Positions 28,942-37,017 of a DNA stretch of 64,000 bases are shown here, piece after piece. Positions within the stretch are counted from its first letter, which is position 1. Every line of letters begins with the position of its first letter. Origin of the DNA: Vibrio atypicus (GTDB lineage: Bacteria; Pseudomonadota; Gammaproteobacteria; Enterobacterales; Vibrionaceae); contig NZ_BLID01000007.1 in the NCBI RefSeq assembly GCF_009811315.1, forward strand, positions 62,001-126,000. The letters are read 5' to 3'. The notes below the pieces were generated by a model, which worked only from the letters and a program-made list of their open reading frames with translations, had not been told where the DNA came from and did not search any database. The translations under genes and the position numbers were made by a program.

Positions 28942-30234
28942 TCAGACACTCAGTTGCTCTGACTGGCGTTGAGCATAGTATTGTTGAGCTTCTTTAGCTT
29001 TTGGTTTCTTTGCTTTTAAAATCAGCTGTTGGTAGTGACAGAGGAGCTGACTGCTTTGCACATCTAACCATTGCTTATCGAGTGATAGCAGATTTGCCTC
29101 AAGGTCTTTCTCGCTGAAGTGCGAGTAGAAATCTTGCGTTCTGCTATAAGTTTTGTTGGTGATGAGCTTCGATATAACTTCCTTCGGTACGCCCATTAAA
29201 ATACTTGGGTCAATAAAGGTTATATCTTGCAAGCTGAGGTTTATGTTGTTCATTTCAGTAAGTAGCAATATTCTTTTCATCCTATATGGTAAGTGACGTC
29301 TCTCTACTCTCGTTGTTAAAAGTGAAGAGTTTAAATAACTTAGTGCAAGGCTTTTATCTCTAATTGAACTCTCATCAAACTTAATTTCCTTTATAATCTT
29401 GTCATAAACAATAGTATGACATGACTTGAATTTGGAACCTAAATATAGTGTTTCTTTGATACAGTCTCCTCTTGGGTATTCATCCGTTATTTTTATTGTT
29501 CCTTTCTTTGGGAAGACAATAACTAATGGAAATGTAACTCCAACCATATTAAAACCTATATCAATACGGGTAATTCTTGCCTTTTTCATCAGTTGTGTAT
29601 AACGCCGATTAGTTAAAGTACTCTTTAAATATCCAAAAATAACATGATGTTCAAAGTCATTAAGATTGTTTGGGTTATAGCATATACGAATACTTTTCTT
29701 ATGGTTTTTTGAACTTTCGCCATCAGCAATATAAATAATTAAGTGACTTTTGTTTTTACCTTCTATAGTCATTTTGTATGCGTGATTATAGATTGGCCTG
29801 TTTTTTGTTCTTCCGTACGAATTCTCTCTTTTACAGTCCCCATTTACTTTGCCGATAGCGTGTTTTTTGACAGTTAGGATACTATTTAAGTACAACGGGA
29901 TGTTCGAAGTTAGCTGACTTGTAAGGTGTTGTATGTCACCGTCACTGCAATTCATCGTAAAGACCAGTTTGTCGCAGTCTAGAGATAGATATTGCTCTGG
30001 TTTGCCCAACATTTTTCTGAGCAACCTGCTTTGATACATTAACAGTGCTCTCTTACTTAGAATACCAATAGAACGATTGATATCTTTAATGTATGAGTAG
30101 GTATTCGTATCAATTAGTTTTCTAAGTCTATGATTCAATACTCTGGTTACAATACCTTTGTTCTTGTCATTAAAATTGTTACTCCAGTGACTATTATCTA
30201 TTAATCTATTTTTATTACAGATGCTATTATTCAT
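28942..30234 (-). CDS. Rep_trans/RstA-like replication initiation protein
   Basis: 430 aa from the ATG at 30234, 8 nt after AAGG; an ATG 9 nt further out would put that AAGG only one base away. Motifs resemble phage-type rolling-circle initiators: RITRIDIGFN, then ETLYLGSK...YDKIIKE and TRVERRHLP (the TLYxGS, YDK and R-x-E series). These suggest a Rep_trans/RstA-type protein that nicks DNA to start replication of the excised element. Very AT-rich, with many AGA/AGG/ATA codons, unlike the core genes. The C-terminal ~100 residues match nothing I recognise. Assignment rests on motifs only. Confidence 0.68.
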   Translation of the reverse strand: MNNSICNKNRLIDNSHWSNNFNDKNKGIVTRVLNHRLRKLIDTNTYSYIKDINRSIGILSKRALLMYQSRLLRKMLGKPEQYLSLDCDKLVFTMNCSDGDIQHLTSQLTSNIPLYLNSILTVKKHAIGKVNGDCKRENSYGRTKNRPIYNHAYKMTIEGKNKSHLIIYIADGESSKNHKKSIRICYNPNNLNDFEHHVIFGYLKSTLTNRRYTQLMKKARITRIDIGFNMVGVTFPLVIVFPKKGTIKITDEYPRGDCIKETLYLGSKFKSCHTIVYDKIIKEIKFDESSIRDKSLALSYLNSSLLTTRVERRHLPYRMKRILLLTEMNNINLSLQDITFIDPSILMGVPKEVISKLITNKTYSRTQDFYSHFSEKDLEANLLSLDKQWLDVQSSQLLCHYQQLILKAKKPKAKEAQQYYAQRQSEQLSV

Positions 30235-30309
30235 TACGTACATCCTTATATACGTACTATATTAATACTATTGTGTTTTATTTATTGGACAGTGATAATT
30301 ATAAGGGGG

Positions 30310-31260
30310 TTACTTGTTATGGTTAAATAACGTTGAATCCAAATCTTCAAGCGTATCAGCTAACCATTCGTTTACTTGACTAGCATCTATTTGATATTTG
30401 TACTTTTCAATTGCATCCATAATAATAAAGTGTTCGTCTTTTGAGAGTTGTTCTAACGCTGATTTTAATCCAATGGTATTTATCATGTATAAGTAGGATA
30501 TTGGGATGTAGTCTTTGATGCTATCTGCTAGTATAAAGAAATATTCAAGTTTTATTTTTATATCTTTTATGCTTTCTATGTTTATTTTTTCTTTTTTAGG
30601 TTGAAGAATAAATATCACGTCAGTATCAAATCCAAATACTTTATTGCTTCTTTGTTTATCGAAACCTTTAGTGATTACGACCTGATCACATTTCTCGCTT
30701 CCGATAACTTGATATGAGTGACATTCTGAGTCACCAACTACATGAGCAGAACTTTTACATCGACTTAATGCTAATACGATGTTTTCTAAGGCGATGTTTT
30801 TAAGCTTAAGTTCTACTGCAATTTTGTTGATTCGAGACTTCTTTCGTATAACGTTATCGATGAATTTAGTTGGGAATAGCTGACTCAATGTCTTGCTTAG
30901 CTCGCTGTAACACTGGTCAGATAGTTCATTCGTATCAAGTTCACACTTAACAAAGTTGATTGATGAGTTTCTTGGTTCCCATAGTATTTGAAGCAAAGAA
31001 TCATTAGTTGTTTGGTAGCTGATACAGTTTCGGTAATTGCAATCATTGCTTTTTTCTTGTGTGAAACGAGGATTGTTGAGTGTTAACGCTCTTAATCTTT
31101 GATTTAAGCGCTCATGATTTTTTTCAGATACAGGACAGGTGAAACTCAGTTTTCGGACGATTAATGGTGAACGTTTGTCGATAGCTCTGCTGGCAACTTG
31201 ATCGTTTAGGAGCGAGAGGTAACCAAGCATCTTATGTTGGTGAAGTGGTTTAGTAGTCAT
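30310..31260 (-). CDS. Divergent Rep-like paralogue (unknown function)
   Basis: 316 aa, not a recognised family by itself. Its N-terminal ~190 residues follow the same order as the replication protein downstream: KLSFTCPVS against KLVFTMNCS, then SRINKIAVELK against ARITRIDIGFN. The TLYxGS and YDK motifs are not evident. I infer a degenerate or specialised paralogue, perhaps a regulator or partner of the initiator. AGGAA lies 9 nt before the ATG. It is followed by the initiator after 75 bp and preceded by the AlpA-like gene. Confidence 0.5.
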   Translation of the reverse strand: MTTKPLHQHKMLGYLSLLNDQVASRAIDKRSPLIVRKLSFTCPVSEKNHERLNQRLRALTLNNPRFTQEKSNDCNYRNCISYQTTNDSLLQILWEPRNSSINFVKCELDTNELSDQCYSELSKTLSQLFPTKFIDNVIRKKSRINKIAVELKLKNIALENIVLALSRCKSSAHVVGDSECHSYQVIGSEKCDQVVITKGFDKQRSNKVFGFDTDVIFILQPKKEKINIESIKDIKIKLEYFFILADSIKDYIPISYLYMINTIGLKSALEQLSKDEHFIIMDAIEKYKYQIDASQVNEWLADTLEDLDSTLFNHNK

Positions 31261-31305
31261 AGTTTGAGTTCCTTTTGTTTTGGTTAGTGGTCGTCGCTGT
31301 TTGTG

Positions 31306-31500
31306 CTAGTGCTTACTCATTTCTATAAATCTCTGTATCGATTCTTCTGAGTAGAGAACTTTGGCTCCAATTTTGATCCAACTAAGTTCTGGACAACTTC
31401 TGTTGCAACGCCATTTAGCGAGCGTTTGTGGCTTTAGACGCAGTAAACGAGCGGTTTCCGAGGTTGTATAAAACACTTGAGGGTAGTGTTCTGTGTTCAT
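31306..31500 (-). CDS. AlpA/excisionase-type small DNA-binding protein
   Basis: 64 aa helix-turn-helix protein of the MerR/AlpA type: YTTSETARLLRLKPQTLAKW is the helix-turn-helix and the C-terminal half (WIKIGAKVLYSEESIQRFIE) forms the wing. Such proteins activate integrase genes or act as excisionases in P4-like elements. It is the first gene of a leftward operon with the two Rep-like genes. The Shine-Dalgarno AGGAG is buried in a hairpin (31508-31535). Confidence 0.82.
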   Translation of the reverse strand: MNTEHYPQVFYTTSETARLLRLKPQTLAKWRCNRSCPELSWIKIGAKVLYSEESIQRFIEMSKH

Positions 31501-31507
31501 TGGTACT

Positions 31508-31535
31508 CTCCTAATGAGTGCTTAATCATTGGGAG
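31508..31535 (-). promoter_or_regulatory. Inverted repeat over the AlpA-like ribosome binding site
   Basis: CTCCTAATGA (31508-31517) and TCATTGGGAG (31526-31535) pair at 10 positions, one G-U, with an 8-nt loop. In the minus-strand mRNA this encloses the AGGAG before the AlpA-like start. It may be an operator for AlpA itself or an RNA hairpin that limits translation. Confidence 0.45.
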
Positions 31536-31709
31536 TAAGGTTACTAAATGGCATTAGCTTAAGAATTTGGGGACAGAATTCTCAAAAGTGGCTCTAGTTC
31601 GTTGCGGAAGGTGGACTGCGTAATCTACGATGATTTCTTTGAAAAATATCCGGACAAAATTGAGTGCAAGTGAATAATTGCGTTTGAAATTAGATGTTTA
31701 GAGGTTGTT

Positions 31710-32099
31710 TTGGGAAAGATACTTATCGATGATGATTGTAAAGGAGTTGAGTTTGAAGATGGGAGGCGAACTTCGCTAAAGAAAAGAGATCTTAAAGAAC
31801 TGAAAAGCTATCTGAAGAAGAAAAAAGTCAGAGAAGGCAATGATGAGAGGTTCCTGAAAAACTTGTGTGATTTCTTACATGATTACCAAACTGCTGAATT
31901 GGATCAGAAGGAAGAAGCACTCTTATGGTTGGTAGAATACTTGACCGTCGATCATCAAGATTTCTACGATAAGTTTCGAGATAACCTGCGCAAGAAGAAA
32001 AAGAGAGCACAAAAAAAGAAAGTCCAAACGCGAAAGTTAAATGCTGAAGAAGAAGTGAATGAAGCAGGAAAGCGAGTTCATAAACTGTTCCCTAAGTGA
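31710..32099 (+). CDS. Lys-rich hypothetical protein
   Basis: 129 aa from a TTG start with GAGG about 5 nt upstream. I do not recognise it. The N-terminal ~20 residues look like a small beta element (ILIDDDCKGVEFEDG), followed by charged helices, with a run KKKKRAQKKKVQ near residue 100 that could bind nucleic acid. No signal peptide or membrane segment. It reads towards the NTPase operon from 265 bp upstream and may belong to the same cargo module. Lower confidence as a gene because of the rare start. Confidence 0.5.
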   Translation: MGKILIDDDCKGVEFEDGRRTSLKKRDLKELKSYLKKKKVREGNDERFLKNLCDFLHDYQTAELDQKEEALLWLVEYLTVDHQDFYDKFRDNLRKKKKRAQKKKVQTRKLNAEEEVNEAGKRVHKLFPK

Positions 32100-32332
32100 C
32101 AAGTTCAGTTTCTCGTAAAGCCCAGCGTACTATGAGCCAAGGTTCGTGCCGTTTAAGAAAAGCTTGTTTTTCTACCAAATGAGTGACAGATCATTGTTAA
32201 TGTGATCACTTTGTCTAATCATTGGTGATAAGTTGCAATGCTTTTTAGTGCTAAGCAACGATATGAGCTCCGCTCAAAGGGCAACCTTATGATATGTAAG
32301 TACAATTGAGCTAGCTAGCGACATAAAAAGCT

Positions 32333-32351
32333 AATCGATAGATTATCGATT
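32333..32351. promoter_or_regulatory. Perfect 19-bp palindrome before the NTPase operon
   Basis: AATCGATA, a 3-bp centre, then TATCGATT. It ends 13 bp before the ATG at 32365, so it could be an operator or an mRNA hairpin covering the start region. There is no clear Shine-Dalgarno other than the weak GAGA after it. Confidence 0.5.
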
Positions 32352-32364
32352 TATTGAGACATAT

Positions 32365-35016
32365 ATGAATCAACAAGAGCTATTAACAAGAATTAACGCA
32401 CTGTTGGGACGATTTGCGTATGAGGTGAGGGTTTCAAATGCAACAGGGTTGTTTGATATTAATATTCTTGCGGAAGACTTTTTAGTTCCTATTTTATCTG
32501 TGGTTTTTGACTGCCCTGATTTGAAAAATCAAAATCACGTTCAAATGAATTTTCCAGCAGTAGACTTAGGTTGTAATACAAGTCGAATATCAATTCAAGT
32601 AACTTCAGATCCATCCGCTCCAAAGATAATTAAAACGATAAAGAAATTTCGAGAGCATGAACTGAATAAGTTGTTCGATACTCTTTATATCTATGTTATA
32701 TCGGAAAAACAGAAAACATATAGGTCTTCAGCTCTTGAATCTGAGATTAAAACTTGTCCTGTTGATTTTAATACTCGAGATAATATTCTAGATTATAGAA
32801 GCTTGGCTGAAAGGTTAAGCACTCTAAGCAGTGAAAAGCTAGATATTATTCGAAATCATTTAGAGTCTGAGTTTGATAAAGTTGATTCAAATTTAAAATT
32901 TAGAAAGAGCTTGACTGAATTTATTAGTGTAAGCCAAAAGAAAATTGAAGATGAAAAGAAGACTAAGAAGTATATTCCATCTGTATTTGTAGAAACTTCT
33001 GAAATAAAAGATTCTGTCCGTTTTTTTTCAAATCCTAAGTTTTTTTATAGAAAAATTGATTACGATTTACAACGTATTAACCTTGAGAGCTGCAACCATT
33101 TTCTTGAGTTATCAAGAGTTGAACCGCTAAATATTGAAGTCAATGATTTGATATCACTTCCAGAACCAAATAGTCTTGAAGACTTAAATACTCGACTATT
33201 AAAACAGCAAGAGGCTGTTAAGAGGTTTAAGAAAGCCATTACACCTCTGTCTTGGCGAAGCGAAGAGAATGAAAAATTTAGTCCTCAAGCTGACTTGAAA
33301 GATTACTGGAGAGTTTTTAAGTATAATGTTGAATCAAGTACAACTGGTATTTATTATCAGTTAAATGACATTTTGGATAAAATTAAAATATCAACTTCTA
33401 AGATATTCTTAGTTACCGGAATGGCAGGCCAAGGGAAAACTAACTTCGTGTGTGATTTAGTAGAAAATCAACTTCAACGATTTGAGGTTCCAACTATATT
33501 CATACCTGCGAGACTCTTAAATCATTACTCTTCTCCAAATCGGATTTTATCTTATATAACCAACAATCGTTTTTGTCCAAGTTTATCGAGCCTGCATGAA
33601 TTATTTGAATTGCTAAATAATGTAGCGTCAGAGTCTGGTAAACCATTCATTATAGCGTTGGATGGGATAAACGAAGTTAACGATCTGCAAGGGTTTGTTG
33701 ATGAGCTTAAGATATTCCTTGATGCGTTATGTCAGTATGATTTTATCAAGATTATTGTTACGTGTAGAAATGAGTTTTTCGAACACAAGTTTTCTGGAGT
33801 ATTTGAACCTCACTTTTCAGACTACCTATATCGTGTTCAGGATCTCAGGAATGAAATGTCTGAAAATAATAAGTCAAAACTCCTAACTGAGTATTTTGAT
33901 TATTTTAATATTAATCTTAGTCTTTCAGGAGTGTCAAAAAAATTCTTGATGAATGATCTGATTCTTCTGAGGTTATTTTGTGAAATATTTGAAGGACAAG
34001 ATATAGGATATGTTCCTGATATATATAAAGGAGAATTGTTCGAACGTTATTTGATGATGAAAATAGAGCAGTTTCCGCTAGAGCAGCAATCAATTGCTAT
34101 TGGTTCCCTGAGAAAAATTTGTCACCAGATGCTTAAGAATGAGGATTTTTCGTTGGTGTCAAATGCTTGCTTCGATGCTGTTGAGCGGCAGGTCATAGAG
34201 AAGCTAGTTGGCGAGGATATCATTTTAAGAAGAGAGCTACCTCCGTCAGGGTTGATGTCACTGGGCATTGAGAACATTTCGTTCACATATGATGAAATGA
34301 GGGACTTTCTACTAGCTTACTTTATGGTGGCAGATGTTGGAGCGGATAGACAAGATATCAGTATATTCGAAAAAATGAGTGATTGGCCAATCTATGAAGG
34401 TCTATTCCGCTATACCTATATCTTAGCCAGAAAACATAATAATCAATCGGTTACATCGTTGTGTGAGAGCTTCGATGACTTTATCACCCACTATGTGAAC
34501 AACTTGCCACTTCTATCTGCGGATTTGCAATCAGATGAAGATATTGAACGTGTAACAAGTATATTAAAGGAAAGTTCTATCCGTTCAGAAATACAGTCCG
34601 TTGCTTGGTTTCTCTTTAGGAAAAGAGATGCTTCTGAACTGCTTAACTTGAGCGTTTTAAATATGCACTTAAGTAAATTGAATGATGATGAGTTAGAGCG
34701 GTTTTTAAGCTTTATGTATGGCGAAAATCTCGGATATGGACGCAATGATTGGAAAGAAGATCTAAGTAGACAAGTTGGAAGTTTGAAAGACTATAGCGAT
34801 GAAGAGAAGGTATCACTTGATCCATTGGTCTTGACGTTCATTTTATATACCTTGCCTTATGTATATTGGGAGCGGAGGGAATATGTCCTTGATTTCTTTA
34901 ATAAGTACAAGGATCACGATAACGTAGCTGCTGCCATAGTCTCTTGTCAAGACGCTTGTTCAGAATGTATTCAAGTATACTTACGTGAGTTAGAGTTGGG
35001 AGTCGAAGAGTCGTGA
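32365..35016 (+). CDS. SMEK-domain NACHT/STAND-like NTPase
   Basis: 883 aa. The N-terminal ~130 residues match the SMEK domain: ISEDF-like LAEDFLVPIL, then NFPAVDLG (D67) and RISIQVTS (Q78), a strand arrangement reminiscent of restriction-endonuclease folds. A P-loop NTPase domain follows with Walker A GMAGQGKT (352-359), Walker B IIALDGINEV (D433) and IVTCRNEFF as a sensor segment, typical of NACHT/STAND proteins. The C-terminal ~380 residues are helical without repeats that I can define. Such proteins are often antiphage sensors. It is the first gene of a four-gene operon; its stop overlaps the next start (GTGA). Confidence 0.8.
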   Translation: MNQQELLTRINALLGRFAYEVRVSNATGLFDINILAEDFLVPILSVVFDCPDLKNQNHVQMNFPAVDLGCNTSRISIQVTSDPSAPKIIKTIKKFREHELNKLFDTLYIYVISEKQKTYRSSALESEIKTCPVDFNTRDNILDYRSLAERLSTLSSEKLDIIRNHLESEFDKVDSNLKFRKSLTEFISVSQKKIEDEKKTKKYIPSVFVETSEIKDSVRFFSNPKFFYRKIDYDLQRINLESCNHFLELSRVEPLNIEVNDLISLPEPNSLEDLNTRLLKQQEAVKRFKKAITPLSWRSEENEKFSPQADLKDYWRVFKYNVESSTTGIYYQLNDILDKIKISTSKIFLVTGMAGQGKTNFVCDLVENQLQRFEVPTIFIPARLLNHYSSPNRILSYITNNRFCPSLSSLHELFELLNNVASESGKPFIIALDGINEVNDLQGFVDELKIFLDALCQYDFIKIIVTCRNEFFEHKFSGVFEPHFSDYLYRVQDLRNEMSENNKSKLLTEYFDYFNINLSLSGVSKKFLMNDLILLRLFCEIFEGQDIGYVPDIYKGELFERYLMMKIEQFPLEQQSIAIGSLRKICHQMLKNEDFSLVSNACFDAVERQVIEKLVGEDIILRRELPPSGLMSLGIENISFTYDEMRDFLLAYFMVADVGADRQDISIFEKMSDWPIYEGLFRYTYILARKHNNQSVTSLCESFDDFITHYVNNLPLLSADLQSDEDIERVTSILKESSIRSEIQSVAWFLFRKRDASELLNLSVLNMHLSKLNDDELERFLSFMYGENLGYGRNDWKEDLSRQVGSLKDYSDEEKVSLDPLVLTFILYTLPYVYWERREYVLDFFNKYKDHDNVAAAIVSCQDACSECIQVYLRELELGVEES

Positions 35017-35390
35017 GGGATGAAGTTAAGTTTATTGTTGCTACCTCTTGGGAGCCAAACCTTGAAGAGTTTTTGTCATCTCTAGGAATATCATCGGGAG
35101 GTTTTGGAGCACAAATTTTCTCTTCTGTTTATGATGCGTTTTTTAAATTCTCAATCAACTTAACAGAAGAATATGAACGATTTTACTCAGTAGAGTATGG
35201 ATGTTTATCGGACTATGTAGAAATTCGATATGGTAGAAAGCTCAGTGATGAAGACTTGGAGGCCAAAAGGATATTTGCTGTAACTCGGATTCCACAAGTA
35301 GTCGACGACGACTATGAAGATAATAAATTGGAAGTAGTTTTGAACAGTCTTGCTATTTTGAGTGAGGTAAGCAATGAAGATAAAGCTTGA
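35013..35390 (+). CDS. Small hypothetical protein, operon member
   Basis: 125 aa from a GTG that overlaps the NTPase stop by 4 bp. No known family. Residues 16-43 (NLEEFLSSLG...GFGAQIFSSVYD) align without gaps to residues 25-52 of the next protein, with 8 of 28 identical and several conservative changes, so the two are probably related. It lacks the SNSSSTSF motif. No membrane segment or signal peptide. Its 3' end overlaps the next gene by 17 bp, which indicates translational coupling. Confidence 0.7.
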   Translation: MRDEVKFIVATSWEPNLEEFLSSLGISSGGFGAQIFSSVYDAFFKFSINLTEEYERFYSVEYGCLSDYVEIRYGRKLSDEDLEAKRIFAVTRIPQVVDDDYEDNKLEVVLNSLAILSEVSNEDKA

Positions 35391-35775
35391 TTTTGTATCT
35401 AATAGTTCATCAACCTCATTTGTCTATATCTCAGACACTGAATTGACTTTAGATACGTTTCTAGAATCGGTTGGTGTTGACAAGGATGGCCCTGTAGGAG
35501 ACCTGTTTTGTGATATGTATAACGAGTTACATGACGCGATTGTGAATTATGGTAAACCGATCAAAACGGAAGAAGAAGCAAATGCTTTGTTAGGTTCTTA
35601 TGAATTTACTCCTGATGTTATTGATAAGATGAAGGATGGTATTGCCACTGGGAAAAATGTCATTACTTCATCATTGAGTAGCGATGGTGAGTTTGCAGAG
35701 TCTCTTCTTTGTATGGCAGTGTTTGAAATCGACTCTGAACACTTCTATGTCAATGCTTACAATAACTACTGGTGA
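35374..35775 (+). CDS. Small SNSSSTSF-motif protein, possible radical SAM substrate
   Basis: 133 aa. It begins with a short Lys/hydrophobic stretch and the motif F-V-S-N-S-S-S-T-S-F (residues 7-16). Near-identical (S/T)NSSSSSF starts recur in many uncharacterised bacterial and phage proteins; their function is unknown to me. An acidic helical body follows, and the C-terminus is aromatic/Asn-rich (HFYVNAYNNYW). Start just after GTAAGCAATGAAG, inside the previous gene. The radical SAM gene starts 3 bp after its stop. I infer it may be the substrate or recognition partner of that enzyme. Confidence 0.75.
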   Translation: MKIKLDFVSNSSSTSFVYISDTELTLDTFLESVGVDKDGPVGDLFCDMYNELHDAIVNYGKPIKTEEEANALLGSYEFTPDVIDKMKDGIATGKNVITSSLSSDGEFAESLLCMAVFEIDSEHFYVNAYNNYW

Positions 35776-35778
35776 TAT

Positions 35779-36813
35779 ATGCTTAAGGTAAATCGGTTTA
35801 AAGATCTTGGTTATACAGCAGTTTTTAATAGTGTTACTGGTTTCTTTGCTCGTATTCCCGATAAAGATAATCCAGAGCCATTTTGGTCTCCACATGGCCC
35901 TGAGCTAATGGATATATCTATAACCAACTGGTGTGATAAGGGATGCTCATTTTGCTATAAGTCATCGACAAATCGCGGAAAGCATATGAGTTTGGATGAT
36001 TATAAGCTAATCATCAACCAAGCAGCTGAGATGGGAACCTTTCAGGTAGCTTTGGGAGGCGGGAATCCGAATCAGCATCCAGATTTCATAGAAATATTAG
36101 AGTATACGAAGTTAAAAGGAATTGTTCCTAACTATACATCGAATGGTCGCGGACTGAGTGATGAAGTTCTAGAGGCAACAAAAAGGTGCTGCGGAGCTGT
36201 AGCCATTTCTGCGTACCCTCCATATGATGAGACCGAACAAAGCTTACAAAAGCTGCTTAGTGCTGGAGTTAAAGTTAACTTACATTTTATCTTAGATGCT
36301 CATAGCATTGATACAGCGATAAGCTGGTTAAAGGAGCCCCCAGAGTTTTTGATGGGGATTAATGCAGTCATATTTCTTAATTATAAGCCTTCAGGAAGGA
36401 AGGTCTTTGAAGACAAGCTGTTAAGAAACAGCGATAGACTTGATGAGTTTTTTAGGTTGGCTACATCCTCAGAGAGAAAGCTAAAGGTTGGATTTGATGC
36501 CTGTTGTGTTAGTGGCGTATTTGCGAGAACAAATGCGAGTCCGGTTATGGTTGATGCCTGCGACGCAGCAAGATTTTCAATGTATGTATCAGAAGATTTA
36601 AAGGTATACCCATGTTCTTTTCAAAGTGGTCTAGAGGCTGGAGATACTTGGAATAGGGATACATCATTAGTAGATATATGGACTAAATCAGCAAACATGC
36701 AATCTTTTCGTAATTACTTTAACTCAGAACGTTGTGCTGGTTGTAGTTACATCTCAACCTGTAAGAATGGTTGTCCTATTTTTGAACAGCTTGTGGTTTG
36801 TGGGAACCGATAA
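35779..36813 (+). CDS. Radical SAM/SPASM-domain protein
   Basis: 344 aa. The radical SAM cluster ligands C52, C56 and C59 occur in NWCDKGCSFCYKS, and GGGNPNQHPDF is the GGE-like SAM-binding segment. The SPASM region has Cys in VYPCSF and then C319, C322, C328, C332 and C341 at the C-terminus, enough for auxiliary iron-sulfur clusters. SPASM enzymes usually modify peptides or proteins (RiPP maturases, anaerobic sulfatase maturases). An N-terminal ~45-residue extension precedes the core. It is the last gene of the operon, 3 bp after the SNSSSTSF protein. The substrate is unproven. Confidence 0.85.
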   Translation: MLKVNRFKDLGYTAVFNSVTGFFARIPDKDNPEPFWSPHGPELMDISITNWCDKGCSFCYKSSTNRGKHMSLDDYKLIINQAAEMGTFQVALGGGNPNQHPDFIEILEYTKLKGIVPNYTSNGRGLSDEVLEATKRCCGAVAISAYPPYDETEQSLQKLLSAGVKVNLHFILDAHSIDTAISWLKEPPEFLMGINAVIFLNYKPSGRKVFEDKLLRNSDRLDEFFRLATSSERKLKVGFDACCVSGVFARTNASPVMVDACDAARFSMYVSEDLKVYPCSFQSGLEAGDTWNRDTSLVDIWTKSANMQSFRNYFNSERCAGCSYISTCKNGCPIFEQLVVCGNR

Positions 36814-36840
36814 TCTATGCATGGCTTGAGATTATGAGCT

Positions 36841-36964
36841 CTGTCTCATTCATAATCGATAGCAGTGCATGATAGTGGTTATCTGTGTATAGAGCTCACT
36901 TTATCCAGTGCTATCTAAGGAACTAACGAGCATGAGTTATTTCGCTTATAACGGAATGAGGCAG
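36841..36964. repeat. Nested inverted repeats after the radical SAM gene
   Basis: Outer arms CTGTCTCATTC (36841-36851) and GAATGAGGCAG (36954-36964) match at 10 of 11 positions. Inner arms GATAGCAGTG (36858-36867) and CAGTGCTATC (36906-36915) match at 9 of 10. No ORF lies here. It may be a structured 3' region or a protein-binding array near the element end. Confidence 0.45.
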
Positions 36965-36985
36965 AGAGCACGGATTTAGAAAAAA

Positions 36986-37003
36986 GTAGCACATGTGTAG
37001 CAC
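36986..37003. promoter_or_regulatory. Right pair of GTAGCAC sites
   Basis: GTAGCAC at 36986-36992 and 36997-37003, again 11 bp apart and in the same orientation as the left pair. Candidate integrase/excisionase arm sites, about 56 bp from the right attachment core. Confidence 0.6.
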
Positions 37004-37017
37004 AGCGACTGAAAAGC

